This document shows, piece by piece, positions 25,964 through 33,878 of a DNA stretch of 64,000 bases (its first letter is position 1; the number at the start of each line of letters is the position of its first letter). The DNA lies in contig CAVQBP010000019.1 of assembly GCA_963710745.1 (NCBI GenBank), forward strand, positions 310,001 to 374,000, in the 5' to 3' direction. This DNA comes from CAVQBP01 sp963710745. Lineage in GTDB: Bacteria; Bacteroidota; Ignavibacteria; Ignavibacteriales; Ignavibacteriaceae. The position numbers and the translations under genes were made by a program. The notes under the pieces are model-generated. The model saw only the letters and a list, made by a program, of their open reading frames with translations. It was not told the origin of the DNA and did not search any database.

Positions 25964-26088
25964 TTAACTCTTGCTTAATCTTACTAATAATCCTGATTAA
26001 AATATGATTTAAGTTATTAAAAAATTAACAGTAACATATTTGGAATTTATTAAAATAATATTTTACAAAAATAATTTAAGAGGAATAT

Positions 26089-26547
26089 ATGCTGGAAGAA
26101 GGAAAACAAGCACCGGAAATAAAATTAAAAGATCAGGATGGAAATACGGTTTCGTTGGATGAATATAAAGGACAGAAAGTTGTTGTTTATTTTTATCCAA
26201 AAGATGACACTACCGGCTGTACAAAAGAAGCCTGCAGATTCAGGGATGAATTTCCAAGGTTTGAAAAACTTGAAACAAAGGTGATCGGTATAAGTCCCGA
26301 TTCTATTGAATCGCATAAAAAATTTGCTGAAAAATATAATCTTCCTTTTACTTTACTAAGTGATGAAGGGAAAGAGGTTCTTGAAGCTTACGATGTATGG
26401 AAGCAAAAAAGTATGTACGGCAGAAATTATATGGGTGTTGAAAGAACCACTTACATAGTTGATGAAAACGGAAAAATAGAAAAAGTATTTCCAAAAGTTA
26501 AAGTGGAAAATCATATCGAAGAAGTATTAAAAGCACTGAATGAATAG
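26089..26547 (+). CDS. bcp: Thioredoxin-dependent peroxiredoxin (Bcp/PrxQ)
   Basis: Reduces hydrogen peroxide and organic hydroperoxides with thioredoxin. The 152-residue protein has YFYPKDDTTGCTKEACRFRD with the peroxidatic Cys44 and the resolving Cys49 four residues on, as in atypical two-Cys PrxQ enzymes, followed by VIGISPDSIESHKKFAEKYNLPFTLLSD. Length is normal. AGAGGAA precedes the ATG. It stands 125 bases after the rhodanese gene and is probably separately expressed. Confidence 0.94.
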   Translation: MLEEGKQAPEIKLKDQDGNTVSLDEYKGQKVVVYFYPKDDTTGCTKEACRFRDEFPRFEKLETKVIGISPDSIESHKKFAEKYNLPFTLLSDEGKEVLEAYDVWKQKSMYGRNYMGVERTTYIVDENGKIEKVFPKVKVENHIEEVLKALNE

Positions 26548-26818
26548 AAAATTAAATAATTATTGGAGTATTAGTTTACAAGATTTAAATTTCAATTTCC
26601 TGGTTTTATACAATTTAAGAATGAAGTATGTATAGCACTTTGCTTTTCCGGATAAAGGCTGCATCTATTCACAAATCCCATATTTATTTAATAAAATGAA
26701 GGGCCGGAATTAAGCAATAAATCTTTCTTTTGCTTAAATTTAAAATGCATCTTCTTAAATTATTTGAGCCAAATGCTCATCAGCCTCAAGCTGAAATTCT
26801 TAATTATAAATTATTAAA

Positions 26819-27226
26819 ATGGTTTACGTTACAAGACGGGTCACTTTTAACGCTGCACATCGGTTATTTAATCCGCATTTAAGTGACAAGGAAAACTATA
26901 TAGTTTTTGGTAAATGCAGCAATCCTAACTGGCATGGGCATAATTACGTTTTGGAAGTTGTTGTTGCCGGTGAGATAAATCCAGAAACCGGTTTTGTTAT
27001 AAATTTGAAGGACTTAAAAGGTATAATTGAAAAGCATGTAATTGAGAAAGTGGATCATAAAAATTTAAATCTTGAAACCGATTTTATGAAAGGGAAGATA
27101 CCTACTACCGAAAATTTTTCAATCGGTATCTGGAATCAGCTTGCTGATAAAATTCCTAACGGGAAGCTTTATTCGGTAAAGCTTTCCGAAACAGAAAATA
27201 ATTTTTTCGAATACAAAGGAGAATAA
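26819..27226 (+). CDS. 6-Pyruvoyltetrahydropterin synthase-type enzyme
   Basis: Converts dihydroneopterin triphosphate to 6-pyruvoyltetrahydropterin (or, in the QueD branch, to carboxytetrahydropterin). The 135 residues have zinc ligands His14, His39 and His41, the catalytic Cys33 in GKCSNPNWHGHNY, and VDHKNLN. The segments GEINPETGFVINLKDLKG and YSVKLSETENNFFEYKGE look strikingly like the eukaryotic biopterin PTPS rather than a short QueD. It is directly followed (3 bases) by folE and two SDR genes, and no queuosine gene is nearby, so a biopterin role is favoured. Confidence 0.88.
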   Translation: MVYVTRRVTFNAAHRLFNPHLSDKENYIVFGKCSNPNWHGHNYVLEVVVAGEINPETGFVINLKDLKGIIEKHVIEKVDHKNLNLETDFMKGKIPTTENFSIGIWNQLADKIPNGKLYSVKLSETENNFFEYKGE

Positions 27227-27229
27227 AAC

Positions 27230-27796
27230 TTGAATTTGCCGAATATTCAAAATCTAGTATCAAATCTTTTAACTGAAATAGGCGAAGATTCTAAAAGAGA
27301 AGGATTGCTTAACACTCCCAAACGTGTTGCCAAAGCCTATGAGTTTTTCACTTCCGGCTACAATAAAAAAATTGAAGAAGTTTTGAACGATGCTGTTTTT
27401 GATGTTAAATATGATGAAATGGTCTTAGTTAAGAATATAGATTTTTACAGCTTATGTGAACATCATTTGCTCCCTTTTTACGGGAAGGTTCATGTGGCTT
27501 ATATTCCGGACGGAAAAATACTTGGATTAAGTAAAATACCTAGGATAGTAGAAATGTTTTCACGAAGACTTCAGGTACAGGAAAGGATGACGCAGCAGAT
27601 TGCCGACATAATTGAAGAACAGCTTCACCCGCAGGGTGTTGCAGTGGTTTCGGAAGCCAGGCATATGTGCATGATGATGCGCGGTGTAGAAAAACAAAAT
27701 TCTTCGGCTACTGCTAGTGCTGTTCACGGAATCTTTAAAGAAGATCCGAGAACAAGGAGTGAATTTTTAAATTTAGTATCTACATGTAATTTGTAA
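27230..27796 (+). CDS. folE: GTP cyclohydrolase I (type IA)
   Basis: Makes 7,8-dihydroneopterin triphosphate from GTP, the first step to folate or biopterin. The 188-residue protein has the zinc ligands Cys76 and His79 (SLCEHHLLPF) and Cys147 (RHMCMMMRGVEK), plus GLSKIPRIVEMFSRRLQVQERMT. The start is TTG at 27230, three bases after the PTPS stop. Its ATG-overlapped neighbour downstream (TAATG with the first SDR) shows tight coupling in one operon. The context points to pterin cofactor supply, though folate use is also possible. Confidence 0.95.
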   Translation: MNLPNIQNLVSNLLTEIGEDSKREGLLNTPKRVAKAYEFFTSGYNKKIEEVLNDAVFDVKYDEMVLVKNIDFYSLCEHHLLPFYGKVHVAYIPDGKILGLSKIPRIVEMFSRRLQVQERMTQQIADIIEEQLHPQGVAVVSEARHMCMMMRGVEKQNSSATASAVHGIFKEDPRTRSEFLNLVSTCNL

Positions 27797-28509
27797 TGGC
27801 TAAAAATAAATACGGAATATGGATTACCGGGGCAAGTTCGGGAATCGGGAGAGATTCTGCCACGGAGTTTGCCAGAATCGGATGCAAAGTTTTTGTATCG
27901 GCACGCCGTTCAACTGAACTGGAGAGATTAAACAAAGAACTGCAGAAAGAAAAATTAAGTGTGGAAATTTTCCCGTGTAACGTAGCATCTTCCGCAAACG
28001 TTGACCAGACTGTAAAAAAAATTACTTCAAAAAATAAAATTGATTGTTTAGTTAATAGTGCGGGAATTACTTCATTTAAACCGGCAGAGGAGAATTCTAT
28101 AAATGAGATAGATGATATAATAAATACAAATTTACTCGGTTCAATATATGCTATAAAAAATGTGCTCCCGCACCTGGTTGAAAACGGCGGGGGAACTATT
28201 ATCAATGTAAATTCTATTATTACTCAAAAATTTTTTACGAACAGCAGTGTGTATGCAGCATCTAAAATGGGCCTTTTGGGCTACTCTAAAGTTTTAAGAG
28301 AAGAAGTAAGGAAATACAATATAAGAGTAATAGATATAATCCCAGGCACAACCGAAACTCCAATGTGGTCAGCTGAGGTAAGAAAAGAAAATTCGGAAAG
28401 GATGATGAACAGCCAAGATATTGCGAGAGTTATTGTCTGGGCTTATCTGCAGAAAAATAATATTGTCAGCGAAGAGATTGTATTACGTCCAATTCAAGGA
28501 GATTTATAA
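27796..28509 (+). CDS. Short-chain dehydrogenase/reductase, candidate pterin reductase
   Basis: A 237-residue classical SDR: cofactor loop TGASSGIG (about residues 11-18), NSAG, and catalytic Ser-Tyr-Lys in NVNSIITQKFFTNSSVYAASK. The cofactor loop is followed by SARRSTELE, whose Arg pair suits NADPH. Its ATG overlaps the folE stop. In the biopterin pathway the last step (6-pyruvoyltetrahydropterin to BH4) is carried out by an SDR, sepiapterin reductase, so this gene or its neighbour is a good candidate. The family is too broad to be certain from sequence. Confidence 0.85.
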   Translation: MAKNKYGIWITGASSGIGRDSATEFARIGCKVFVSARRSTELERLNKELQKEKLSVEIFPCNVASSANVDQTVKKITSKNKIDCLVNSAGITSFKPAEENSINEIDDIINTNLLGSIYAIKNVLPHLVENGGGTIINVNSIITQKFFTNSSVYAASKMGLLGYSKVLREEVRKYNIRVIDIIPGTTETPMWSAEVRKENSERMMNSQDIARVIVWAYLQKNNIVSEEIVLRPIQGDL

Positions 28510-28511
28510 TT

Positions 28512-29228
28512 ATGAATGAAAGAGAATTGTCTATTGTTACCGGTGCCAGCAGGGGAATCGGAAAAGGTATTGCATTAAGATTAGCTGAAGAAGATCATGA
28601 TGTAATGATTTTCGGAAGGGATACGGATGCATTGAAAGATGTTCAAAAAGAAATTAAGAATAAAGGTGTTGAATGCGATTACTTCTCAGGTGATGTAGCA
28701 GATTTTAATTTTGTTAATGATTCAGTTAATAAAATTTTAAGTGATAAACAGAAAATCGATCACCTGGTAAATAATGCGGGGATTGGAATAATGAAAAAAG
28801 TTATCGATGCCGATCTTGATGATTTTAAAAAACAGGTAGATGCTAATCTTTTCGGGGTATTTAACTTTTCAAAGGCAGTTTTAAATAGTATGATTGTAAA
28901 ACAAAAAGGATCCATTATTAATATTGCCTCGCTGGCAGGAAAAAATTCTTTTGTGGGAGGCTCTATGTATTCTGCCACAAAGCACGCAGTTCTTGGTTTT
29001 GCCAGGTCACTAATGTTAGAAGTCCGGCAATACAATATTAAAGTAGCTACTATTTGTCCGGGTTCGGTTGATACCCGTTTCGGGTCGGGGGGCCATGATC
29101 CCAGAAGCAAGGGTGAAATTTTACAGCCCGAAGATGTTGCCGAAGCGGTAGTCTCAGTTATTAAATTACCGGTAAGAGCATTAATAAGTGAGATTGATTT
29201 AAGACCGACTAACCCGAAGAAACAATAA
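28512..29228 (+). CDS. Short-chain dehydrogenase/reductase, candidate pterin reductase
   Basis: A second 238-residue classical SDR two bases after the first: TGASRGIG, FGRD after the second strand, NNAG, and the active site NIASLAGKNSFVGGSMYSATK. The two SDRs are clearly related but not close copies. In a four-gene pterin operon they could carry out the two-step reduction of 6-pyruvoyltetrahydropterin, or one could recycle dihydropterin. This is inferred from context only. Confidence 0.85.
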   Translation: MNERELSIVTGASRGIGKGIALRLAEEDHDVMIFGRDTDALKDVQKEIKNKGVECDYFSGDVADFNFVNDSVNKILSDKQKIDHLVNNAGIGIMKKVIDADLDDFKKQVDANLFGVFNFSKAVLNSMIVKQKGSIINIASLAGKNSFVGGSMYSATKHAVLGFARSLMLEVRQYNIKVATICPGSVDTRFGSGGHDPRSKGEILQPEDVAEAVVSVIKLPVRALISEIDLRPTNPKKQ

Positions 29229-29255
29229 ATACCAGGAGTTAAATTAAAATAAATG

Positions 29256-29585
29256 TCAGGAGTGAGATTTCTTAAAATCTAAATTAGTCTCTAATCTGTA
29301 GGGGACTTTTGTATAGATTTTTTTGCGTTTCAAATTTGCAAAAAAATGAATAATTAATCCGCCGAACACCGAAAAGCTGTAAACAGATAATATGTATTCT
29401 TCTGCGGCAAGACCGTTTTCAAAAAATTCAATAATAATTAATATTGATAGCATTGTCGAATTTAACCAGGCAAAGAGTATATAAACAGAACGTTTTATTC
29501 CAAACTTTAATCTGGATGCAAAATGTATTAAAACAACAGAAATTACCAAAAAAAGTATCTCTTCAAAAAATAACATACTTACCAT
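29256..29585 (-). CDS. Hypothetical small membrane protein
   Basis: A 109-residue protein with three hydrophobic segments (FFEEILFLVISVVLIHFAS; YILFAWLNSTMLSILIIIEFF; YILSVYSFSVFGGLIIHFFA) and a basic tail. No family recognised. It is convergent with the second SDR gene and stands alone. Support is the length of the frame, the membrane-protein composition and a position that does not overlap another gene. Confidence 0.55.
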   Translation of the reverse strand: MVSMLFFEEILFLVISVVLIHFASRLKFGIKRSVYILFAWLNSTMLSILIIIEFFENGLAAEEYILSVYSFSVFGGLIIHFFANLKRKKIYTKVPYRLETNLDFKKSHS

Positions 29586-29790
29586 CTTTTTTTATCGAAA
29601 TTTCAAGATACTGATGGGAGGGGCAAAAGCATATAATTTCAATAGTAATTATAAATAAAAATGAAAATTTTTCAAAATTAATTTTAAGAATATAATGTTT
29701 AATTTTAAGCCTATATTTCATATGTTGCGTGTCACACTATCTGTCCTCCACATAATTATTTTCCATAGTTGCATAATTATTTTTATTAAA

Positions 29791-29811
29791 TGCCGGTTTT
29801 AATAACCGGCA
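29791..29811 (+). other. GC-rich hairpin just upstream of the PEGA lipoprotein gene
   Basis: TGCCGGTT (29791-29798) and AACCGGCA (29804-29811) are perfect eight-base complements around a five-base loop, ending 17 bases before the ATG at 29828 in an otherwise AT-rich leader. No T run follows, so it is not a simple terminator; it could affect message stability or translation. Confidence 0.45.
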
Positions 29812-29827
29812 AATGATTAGGACGTTA

Positions 29828-31954
29828 ATGAAAAAAATCCTTGCATTATTCTTATTCCTGATAGTTTTAAGTCTGCTGCAGTCCTGTGTTGATAAAATAG
29901 TTGTTGCTGATATCGGCAAACCAACGGGAAAAATATTTTTAGATTCCGATCCCCCGGGAGCGGAAATTTACTTACTAGGCACAAAAACAGATAAGGTTAC
30001 ACCTGATAGTATCGATCAGCTGAATAAAGGGGAATATGATATTACTTTAAAAAAAGCAGACTACAGGGATACTTCATTTAAAATTACAGTATACGATAGT
30101 CTTACAACTTCTAAGAAAATTGTTTTACAAAGCATATTTGAAACAGGGGATATTTTTCTGCAATCTGAACCGGTTGGAGCAGAAATTTTTCTTGACAGTG
30201 TAAAAACCAATAGCCTTACACCTGATACTCTCAAAAATGTAATAGCCGGAGAACATAAAATAACCCTTAAAAAAGAGAATTATAAAGACACTACAATCAT
30301 TGTTTCTGTTCAGGTAAATGAAACTATCTCGAAGACAGTTGTACTGAATAGCTTGGTTAAAACTGGGAATATTTATCTTAGTACTAACCCGGCCGGTGCT
30401 CAGATATTTTTAGATAGTGTAAGCACCAGTAAAGTTACCCCCGATACTCTTAAAAATATAGTAACAGGATATCATATAATAACTTTGAAAAAAATCGGTT
30501 ATATTGATACTTCAATAATAGTTTCCGTCAAAGAAAATACTACAGCTTCGAGAACAATTGATTTAAGATTGGCTGTAACCAAGGGAAATGTACATATTGA
30601 GTCAAGCCCCGCAGGAGCACAAATTTTTCTGGATGATCTCAACACTAATAAACTTACACCCGATACTTTAAAAAATATTGCAGCCGGACTCCATAAGATA
30701 ACCCTCAAAGAAAATAATTATAAAGATACAACTATCGAAGTAACCGTTGTAAACAATGTTACAATTTCAAAGTCGGTTACTTTAACTCCAAAAGTGAAAA
30801 AAGGAAATATCTATATCTCATCAAATCCTGGCGGCGCGCAGGTATTTTTAGATAGCGTAAGTACAGGAAAAATAACACCGGATACATTGAAAAATATACT
30901 GGCAGGCACTCATAAAATAACGCTTAAGAAAAATAATTATATTGATACTACTTTAATTGTTACAGTACAGGAAAACCAGACTGTATCAAAATCTGTTGCA
31001 CTTACACCAATAATAATACGCGGGAATATTTATATTGAATCTGAACCGGACAGTGCGCAAATACTTATTGACGGAAAAAATACAAGCAAGGTAACACCGG
31101 ATACTTTATTAAACTATCCGGTTGGAACCCACAGTATTACACTGCAGAAGAAAGATTACCGGGATACAACTTTTCAGATAAATATTATCGGTTATCTTAC
31201 TATTTCTAAAAAAGTAACTTTAACAAGTATTAATGGGAATATATTTATTCAGTCGAATCCTCCGGGTGCCGGTATTTATTTAAGTGATAAAACTACGGGA
31301 AAGACCACTCCCGATACATTAAAAAATCTGGCTGCAGGCACTTATAGAATAACTCTGAAATTAACTGAGTATAATGATACTTCTTTTTATACAATCGTTA
31401 AGCAAAATACTACAACCAGTGAAAATATAATATTAACAAAGACAGTTGAATATGGAGATTTGTATATTCAATCCGATCCTTCCGGGGCAGCGATTTATAT
31501 AGATAATAATAATACGGGTCAATCCACTCCGGACACAATAAAAAGTTTGATTGTTGGAAGTCATAAAGTTACTTTAAAATTGAACGGATATTTTGATGCA
31601 AGTGCAAATGTTAATATTGAAAAAGGTTCGGTTGCAAATAAGAGCATTACTCTCACTGAAGTGCTGCCCGTTCAAACAGATACATTATATTATTCATATA
31701 TCTTTATCAGCGGTCAAACGAAATTTACTTTTTCCTTTAACCAGGATATTACACTTGATAAAGTGGATATTATTGAACCGGGTTCCACCAGCAAGAATTC
31801 ATTTGATTTCAGCGGTGAAGCCATTAGTAAGGATGCAGCCAAAAATATTTATTATCCAAAATATTTAATAGGGGAATGGCAGCTTATTTTTTATGGTAAG
31901 AAAGTAAGTACAGGGAAATCATTTACCTTAAACAAAACCTTAACTGTACCGTAA
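29828..31954 (+). CDS. PEGA-repeat surface lipoprotein
   Basis: A 708-residue lipoprotein. The signal sequence MKKILALFLFLIVLSLLQSC ends in a lipobox with the acylated Cys at residue 20. Eight PEGA repeats of about 70-75 residues follow, each of the form GNIYI-x-S-(N/E/D)-P-x-GA-x-I-(F/Y)-LD...TPDTLKN...G-x-H-x-I-TLKK-x-x-Y-x-DT. The last about 100 residues are a different, probably beta-rich domain (FTFSFNQDITLDKVDIIEPGS). PEGA repeats are short beta units found in surface proteins, with no defined enzymatic role. I chose the ATG at 29828 because it gives a standard signal; an ATG at 29813 would add five residues. Confidence 0.82.
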   Translation: MKKILALFLFLIVLSLLQSCVDKIVVADIGKPTGKIFLDSDPPGAEIYLLGTKTDKVTPDSIDQLNKGEYDITLKKADYRDTSFKITVYDSLTTSKKIVLQSIFETGDIFLQSEPVGAEIFLDSVKTNSLTPDTLKNVIAGEHKITLKKENYKDTTIIVSVQVNETISKTVVLNSLVKTGNIYLSTNPAGAQIFLDSVSTSKVTPDTLKNIVTGYHIITLKKIGYIDTSIIVSVKENTTASRTIDLRLAVTKGNVHIESSPAGAQIFLDDLNTNKLTPDTLKNIAAGLHKITLKENNYKDTTIEVTVVNNVTISKSVTLTPKVKKGNIYISSNPGGAQVFLDSVSTGKITPDTLKNILAGTHKITLKKNNYIDTTLIVTVQENQTVSKSVALTPIIIRGNIYIESEPDSAQILIDGKNTSKVTPDTLLNYPVGTHSITLQKKDYRDTTFQINIIGYLTISKKVTLTSINGNIFIQSNPPGAGIYLSDKTTGKTTPDTLKNLAAGTYRITLKLTEYNDTSFYTIVKQNTTTSENIILTKTVEYGDLYIQSDPSGAAIYIDNNNTGQSTPDTIKSLIVGSHKVTLKLNGYFDASANVNIEKGSVANKSITLTEVLPVQTDTLYYSYIFISGQTKFTFSFNQDITLDKVDIIEPGSTSKNSFDFSGEAISKDAAKNIYYPKYLIGEWQLIFYGKKVSTGKSFTLNKTLTVP

Positions 31955-31972
31955 TCCGAATTTAAAAAATGA

Positions 31973-32004
31973 AATAATGGAATGCATTAAATCATTCCAT
32001 TATT
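31973..32004. terminator. Bidirectional terminator-like hairpin
   Basis: AATAATGGAATG (31973-31984) and CATTCCATTATT (31993-32004) are perfect 12-base complements with an eight-base loop, located between the 3' ends of two convergent genes. Its place and symmetry suit a bidirectional terminator, although T runs are short. Confidence 0.6.
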
Positions 32005-32036
32005 CCCGAATGTATTCTTAGAGTAAGTTAGTTTAA

Positions 32037-32537
32037 TTATTGCATATTCCTATGCATAGGGCCGGAATTGTTTTCATCAGGTCCTCTATGATTCCACATA
32101 CCGCCCATTCTATCTCCTCTTAGTCCATTAAAGGAGCCCATATCGTCTTTCCATATCTTTCTCTGATCGGGAGTTAAAATTTCATAGATGTCCATCATGT
32201 TATTTGCTCTCGCAATTGCAATATCATTTTTAGCCTGGTTAATATCTTTTACGGCAGCAATAACATCATTACGATCAAGGTTGCCTTTTACTCTCAGTTC
32301 TTTTATCACAAGCATTTTCTTTGCAAGGTTGGCTTTCAAATCAATCATTTGTTTTTGATGGTTTAAACGGGCATCTTCAATTTTAGTTTTTTGCTCATCG
32401 GTTAAATTCAATTTCTGCATCATTTGCTGTTTAAAAAATTCTTTTTTAGGATGGGTTCTATTCTGTGAATACGCCGAACCTGAATAAAGCCCTATAACAG
32501 CAAGTATAAGAACCAGTGAAAATATTTTCGTTTTCAT
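32037..32537 (-). CDS. Periplasmic LTXXQ (Spy/ZraP-like) protein
   Basis: A 166-residue exported helical protein. Signal peptide MKTKIFSLVLILAVIGLYSGSAYSQ; LNLTDEQKTKIEDARLNHQKQM and YEILTPDQRKIW are the two Spy-type LTXXQ helices. The C-terminus is rich in Met, His, Gly and acidic residues (DRMGGMWNHRGPDE, then GPMHRNMQ), which could bind metal. It is divergent from the ECF sigma gene, and a shared promoter motif lies 36 bases upstream of its ATG. Likely a periplasmic chaperone or metal buffer induced by the sigma factor. Confidence 0.83.
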   Translation of the reverse strand: MKTKIFSLVLILAVIGLYSGSAYSQNRTHPKKEFFKQQMMQKLNLTDEQKTKIEDARLNHQKQMIDLKANLAKKMLVIKELRVKGNLDRNDVIAAVKDINQAKNDIAIARANNMMDIYEILTPDQRKIWKDDMGSFNGLRGDRMGGMWNHRGPDENNSGPMHRNMQ

Positions 32538-32572
32538 TTTTGTTTTTCCTTTCTATTGATTTTATTTGAACC

Positions 32573-32600
32573 TTAGACATACTAAATTCATAGAGGGTTT
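32573..32600 (-). promoter_or_regulatory. Candidate ECF sigma promoter of the divergent LTXXQ gene
   Basis: Minus-strand AAACC (32600-32596), 17 bases, GTCTAA (32578-32573), then about 36 bases to the ATG at 32537. Identical words and spacing occur on the plus strand at 32666-32693 and on the minus strand at 25372-25345. Confidence 0.7.
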
Positions 32601-32665
32601 AAATATTTTTTTTACCCCCTTATTTTTGGAGATGATTTTTAACTGTGTAGATGATAATTAACATT

Positions 32666-32693
32666 AAACCAAGGTGATCTTTTATTTGTCTAA
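32666..32693 (+). promoter_or_regulatory. Candidate autoregulatory ECF sigma promoter
   Basis: AAACC (32666-32670), 17 bases, GTCTAA (32688-32693), 20 bases before the ATG of the sigma gene, implying a very short leader. Placed back to back with the same motif for the divergent LTXXQ gene. Confidence 0.7.
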
Positions 32694-32713
32694 TAATTCG
32701 AATAACATTATAA

Positions 32714-33262
32714 ATGGCTGATCAAAACATTGATTTTGAACTTGTGAGGAAATTTATTGATGGAGATGAAAGCTCATTTAATAAAATTGTGAACAAGTAT
32801 AAAGATAAGATTTACTGGCATGCCAGGAGAATGACAGGTAACCACCTGGATGCAGATGAAATAGTTCAGGAAGTTTTATTTGTTATTTATAAAAATTTAA
32901 AAGGTTTTAAATTTAAGTCATCCTTGTATACATGGATATATAAAATAACTTCAACAAGGAGTCTGAATTTTTTAAAAAGAAGAAAGCTTAAAGAAATAAT
33001 ATCATTGGAAGATCAGGCTGAAAAGTTACAGGAATCTACCGATGATATCTTAGAGAATCTAGAGGTAAAAGAAAGGCTGGAAGCAGTTAATAAAGTTTTG
33101 AAGAAGCTGCCGGCAAAACAAAGAGAAATATTTATACTAAGAAATTATGAGAATTTATCTTATAAAGAAATTTCAGAAATTACGGGAAAAAGCATTGGCG
33201 CACTGAAATCAAATTATTTTCATTCTATACAAAAAATAATAGAAATGACGAGAGAAAAATGA
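32714..33262 (+). CDS. ECF-type RNA polymerase sigma factor
   Basis: A 182-residue sigma-70 family protein with only regions 2 and 4. Region 2 is about residues 20-90 (FNKIVNKYKDKIYWHARRMTGNHLDADEIVQEVLFVIYKNL, then SSLYTWIYKITSTRSLNFLKRRK). Region 4 is about 125-175 (LKKLPAKQREIFILRNYENLSYKEISEITGKSIGALKSNYFHS), which reads the -35 element. It overlaps the anti-sigma gene by four bases (ATGA), which is normal for such pairs. An AAACC-N17-GTCTAA motif upstream suggests that it activates its own operon. Confidence 0.93.
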   Translation: MADQNIDFELVRKFIDGDESSFNKIVNKYKDKIYWHARRMTGNHLDADEIVQEVLFVIYKNLKGFKFKSSLYTWIYKITSTRSLNFLKRRKLKEIISLEDQAEKLQESTDDILENLEVKERLEAVNKVLKKLPAKQREIFILRNYENLSYKEISEITGKSIGALKSNYFHSIQKIIEMTREK

Positions 33263-33870
33263 AAACCGATAAAAGAATTTCTTTATATTTAGAAGGTGAA
33301 TTAAATCCCGAAGCAAAAAAATCTTTTGAAGAAGAATTAGAAAATTCACCGGAATTGCAGAATGATCTCAATCTTTACCGTAAATTCATTTCTGCAGTTG
33401 AGGACACAAAAAATATACCTGTTTATCCCGGTTATTTCAACAATATAGTACCGGAATTTCATAGGAAATTGGAGAGTAAAAAAGGAAAGAGGATTTATCC
33501 TAAAATTGCTTATGCTTTCCCTGTATTGGTTATTTTGTTTTTAGTCGTTTTTGTTATGTTCAATACTCAAAATGATAAGATAATTCCGGATAAGCAGAAT
33601 TTAACTGAAAATAATTCTGGTTCGAACGGTTTTTTTGATATTTCAAATTTTTCCGTTGACGAGTTAATTCCTTCGGATATAAGTGTAAAAGATAAAGAAA
33701 AGTATAATTCCGAATTGAATAATATGATTGAAAAGGAATTGGATCTGTCTTCAGATAGCACAAAATTTCTTATAGCAGATAAGCTGTTAGATTACAGCAG
33801 CATAATTGATAATATCAGCCAGCAGGATGCTGATATGTTATATAAAGATCTTTTAAACAAAAAATTTTAG
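33259..33870 (+). CDS. Membrane-spanning anti-sigma factor candidate
   Basis: A 203-residue protein with a cytoplasmic N-terminal part (KRISLYLEGELNPEAKKSFEEELENSPELQNDLNLY, the usual anti-sigma opening helix), one membrane helix at about residues 83-101 (IAYAFPVLVILFLVVFVMF) and a periplasmic tail of about 100 acidic residues. It lacks the His-x3-Cys-x2-Cys zinc motif of ZAS anti-sigma factors, so it belongs with the zinc-free, CnrY-like or Bacteroidota type. Its ATG overlaps the sigma stop codon, and the LTXXQ gene follows after nine bases. Anti-sigma function is inferred from position and topology. Confidence 0.78.
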   Translation: MKTDKRISLYLEGELNPEAKKSFEEELENSPELQNDLNLYRKFISAVEDTKNIPVYPGYFNNIVPEFHRKLESKKGKRIYPKIAYAFPVLVILFLVVFVMFNTQNDKIIPDKQNLTENNSGSNGFFDISNFSVDELIPSDISVKDKEKYNSELNNMIEKELDLSSDSTKFLIADKLLDYSSIIDNISQQDADMLYKDLLNKKF

Positions 33871-33878
33871 GTCCAGTA

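Noticed and set aside
26819..27226. QueD (queuosine pathway) as the identity of the PTPS-like protein
   Set aside because: It cannot be fully excluded, but sequence details and the folE-SDR-SDR neighbours fit biopterin synthesis better and no queuosine gene is nearby.
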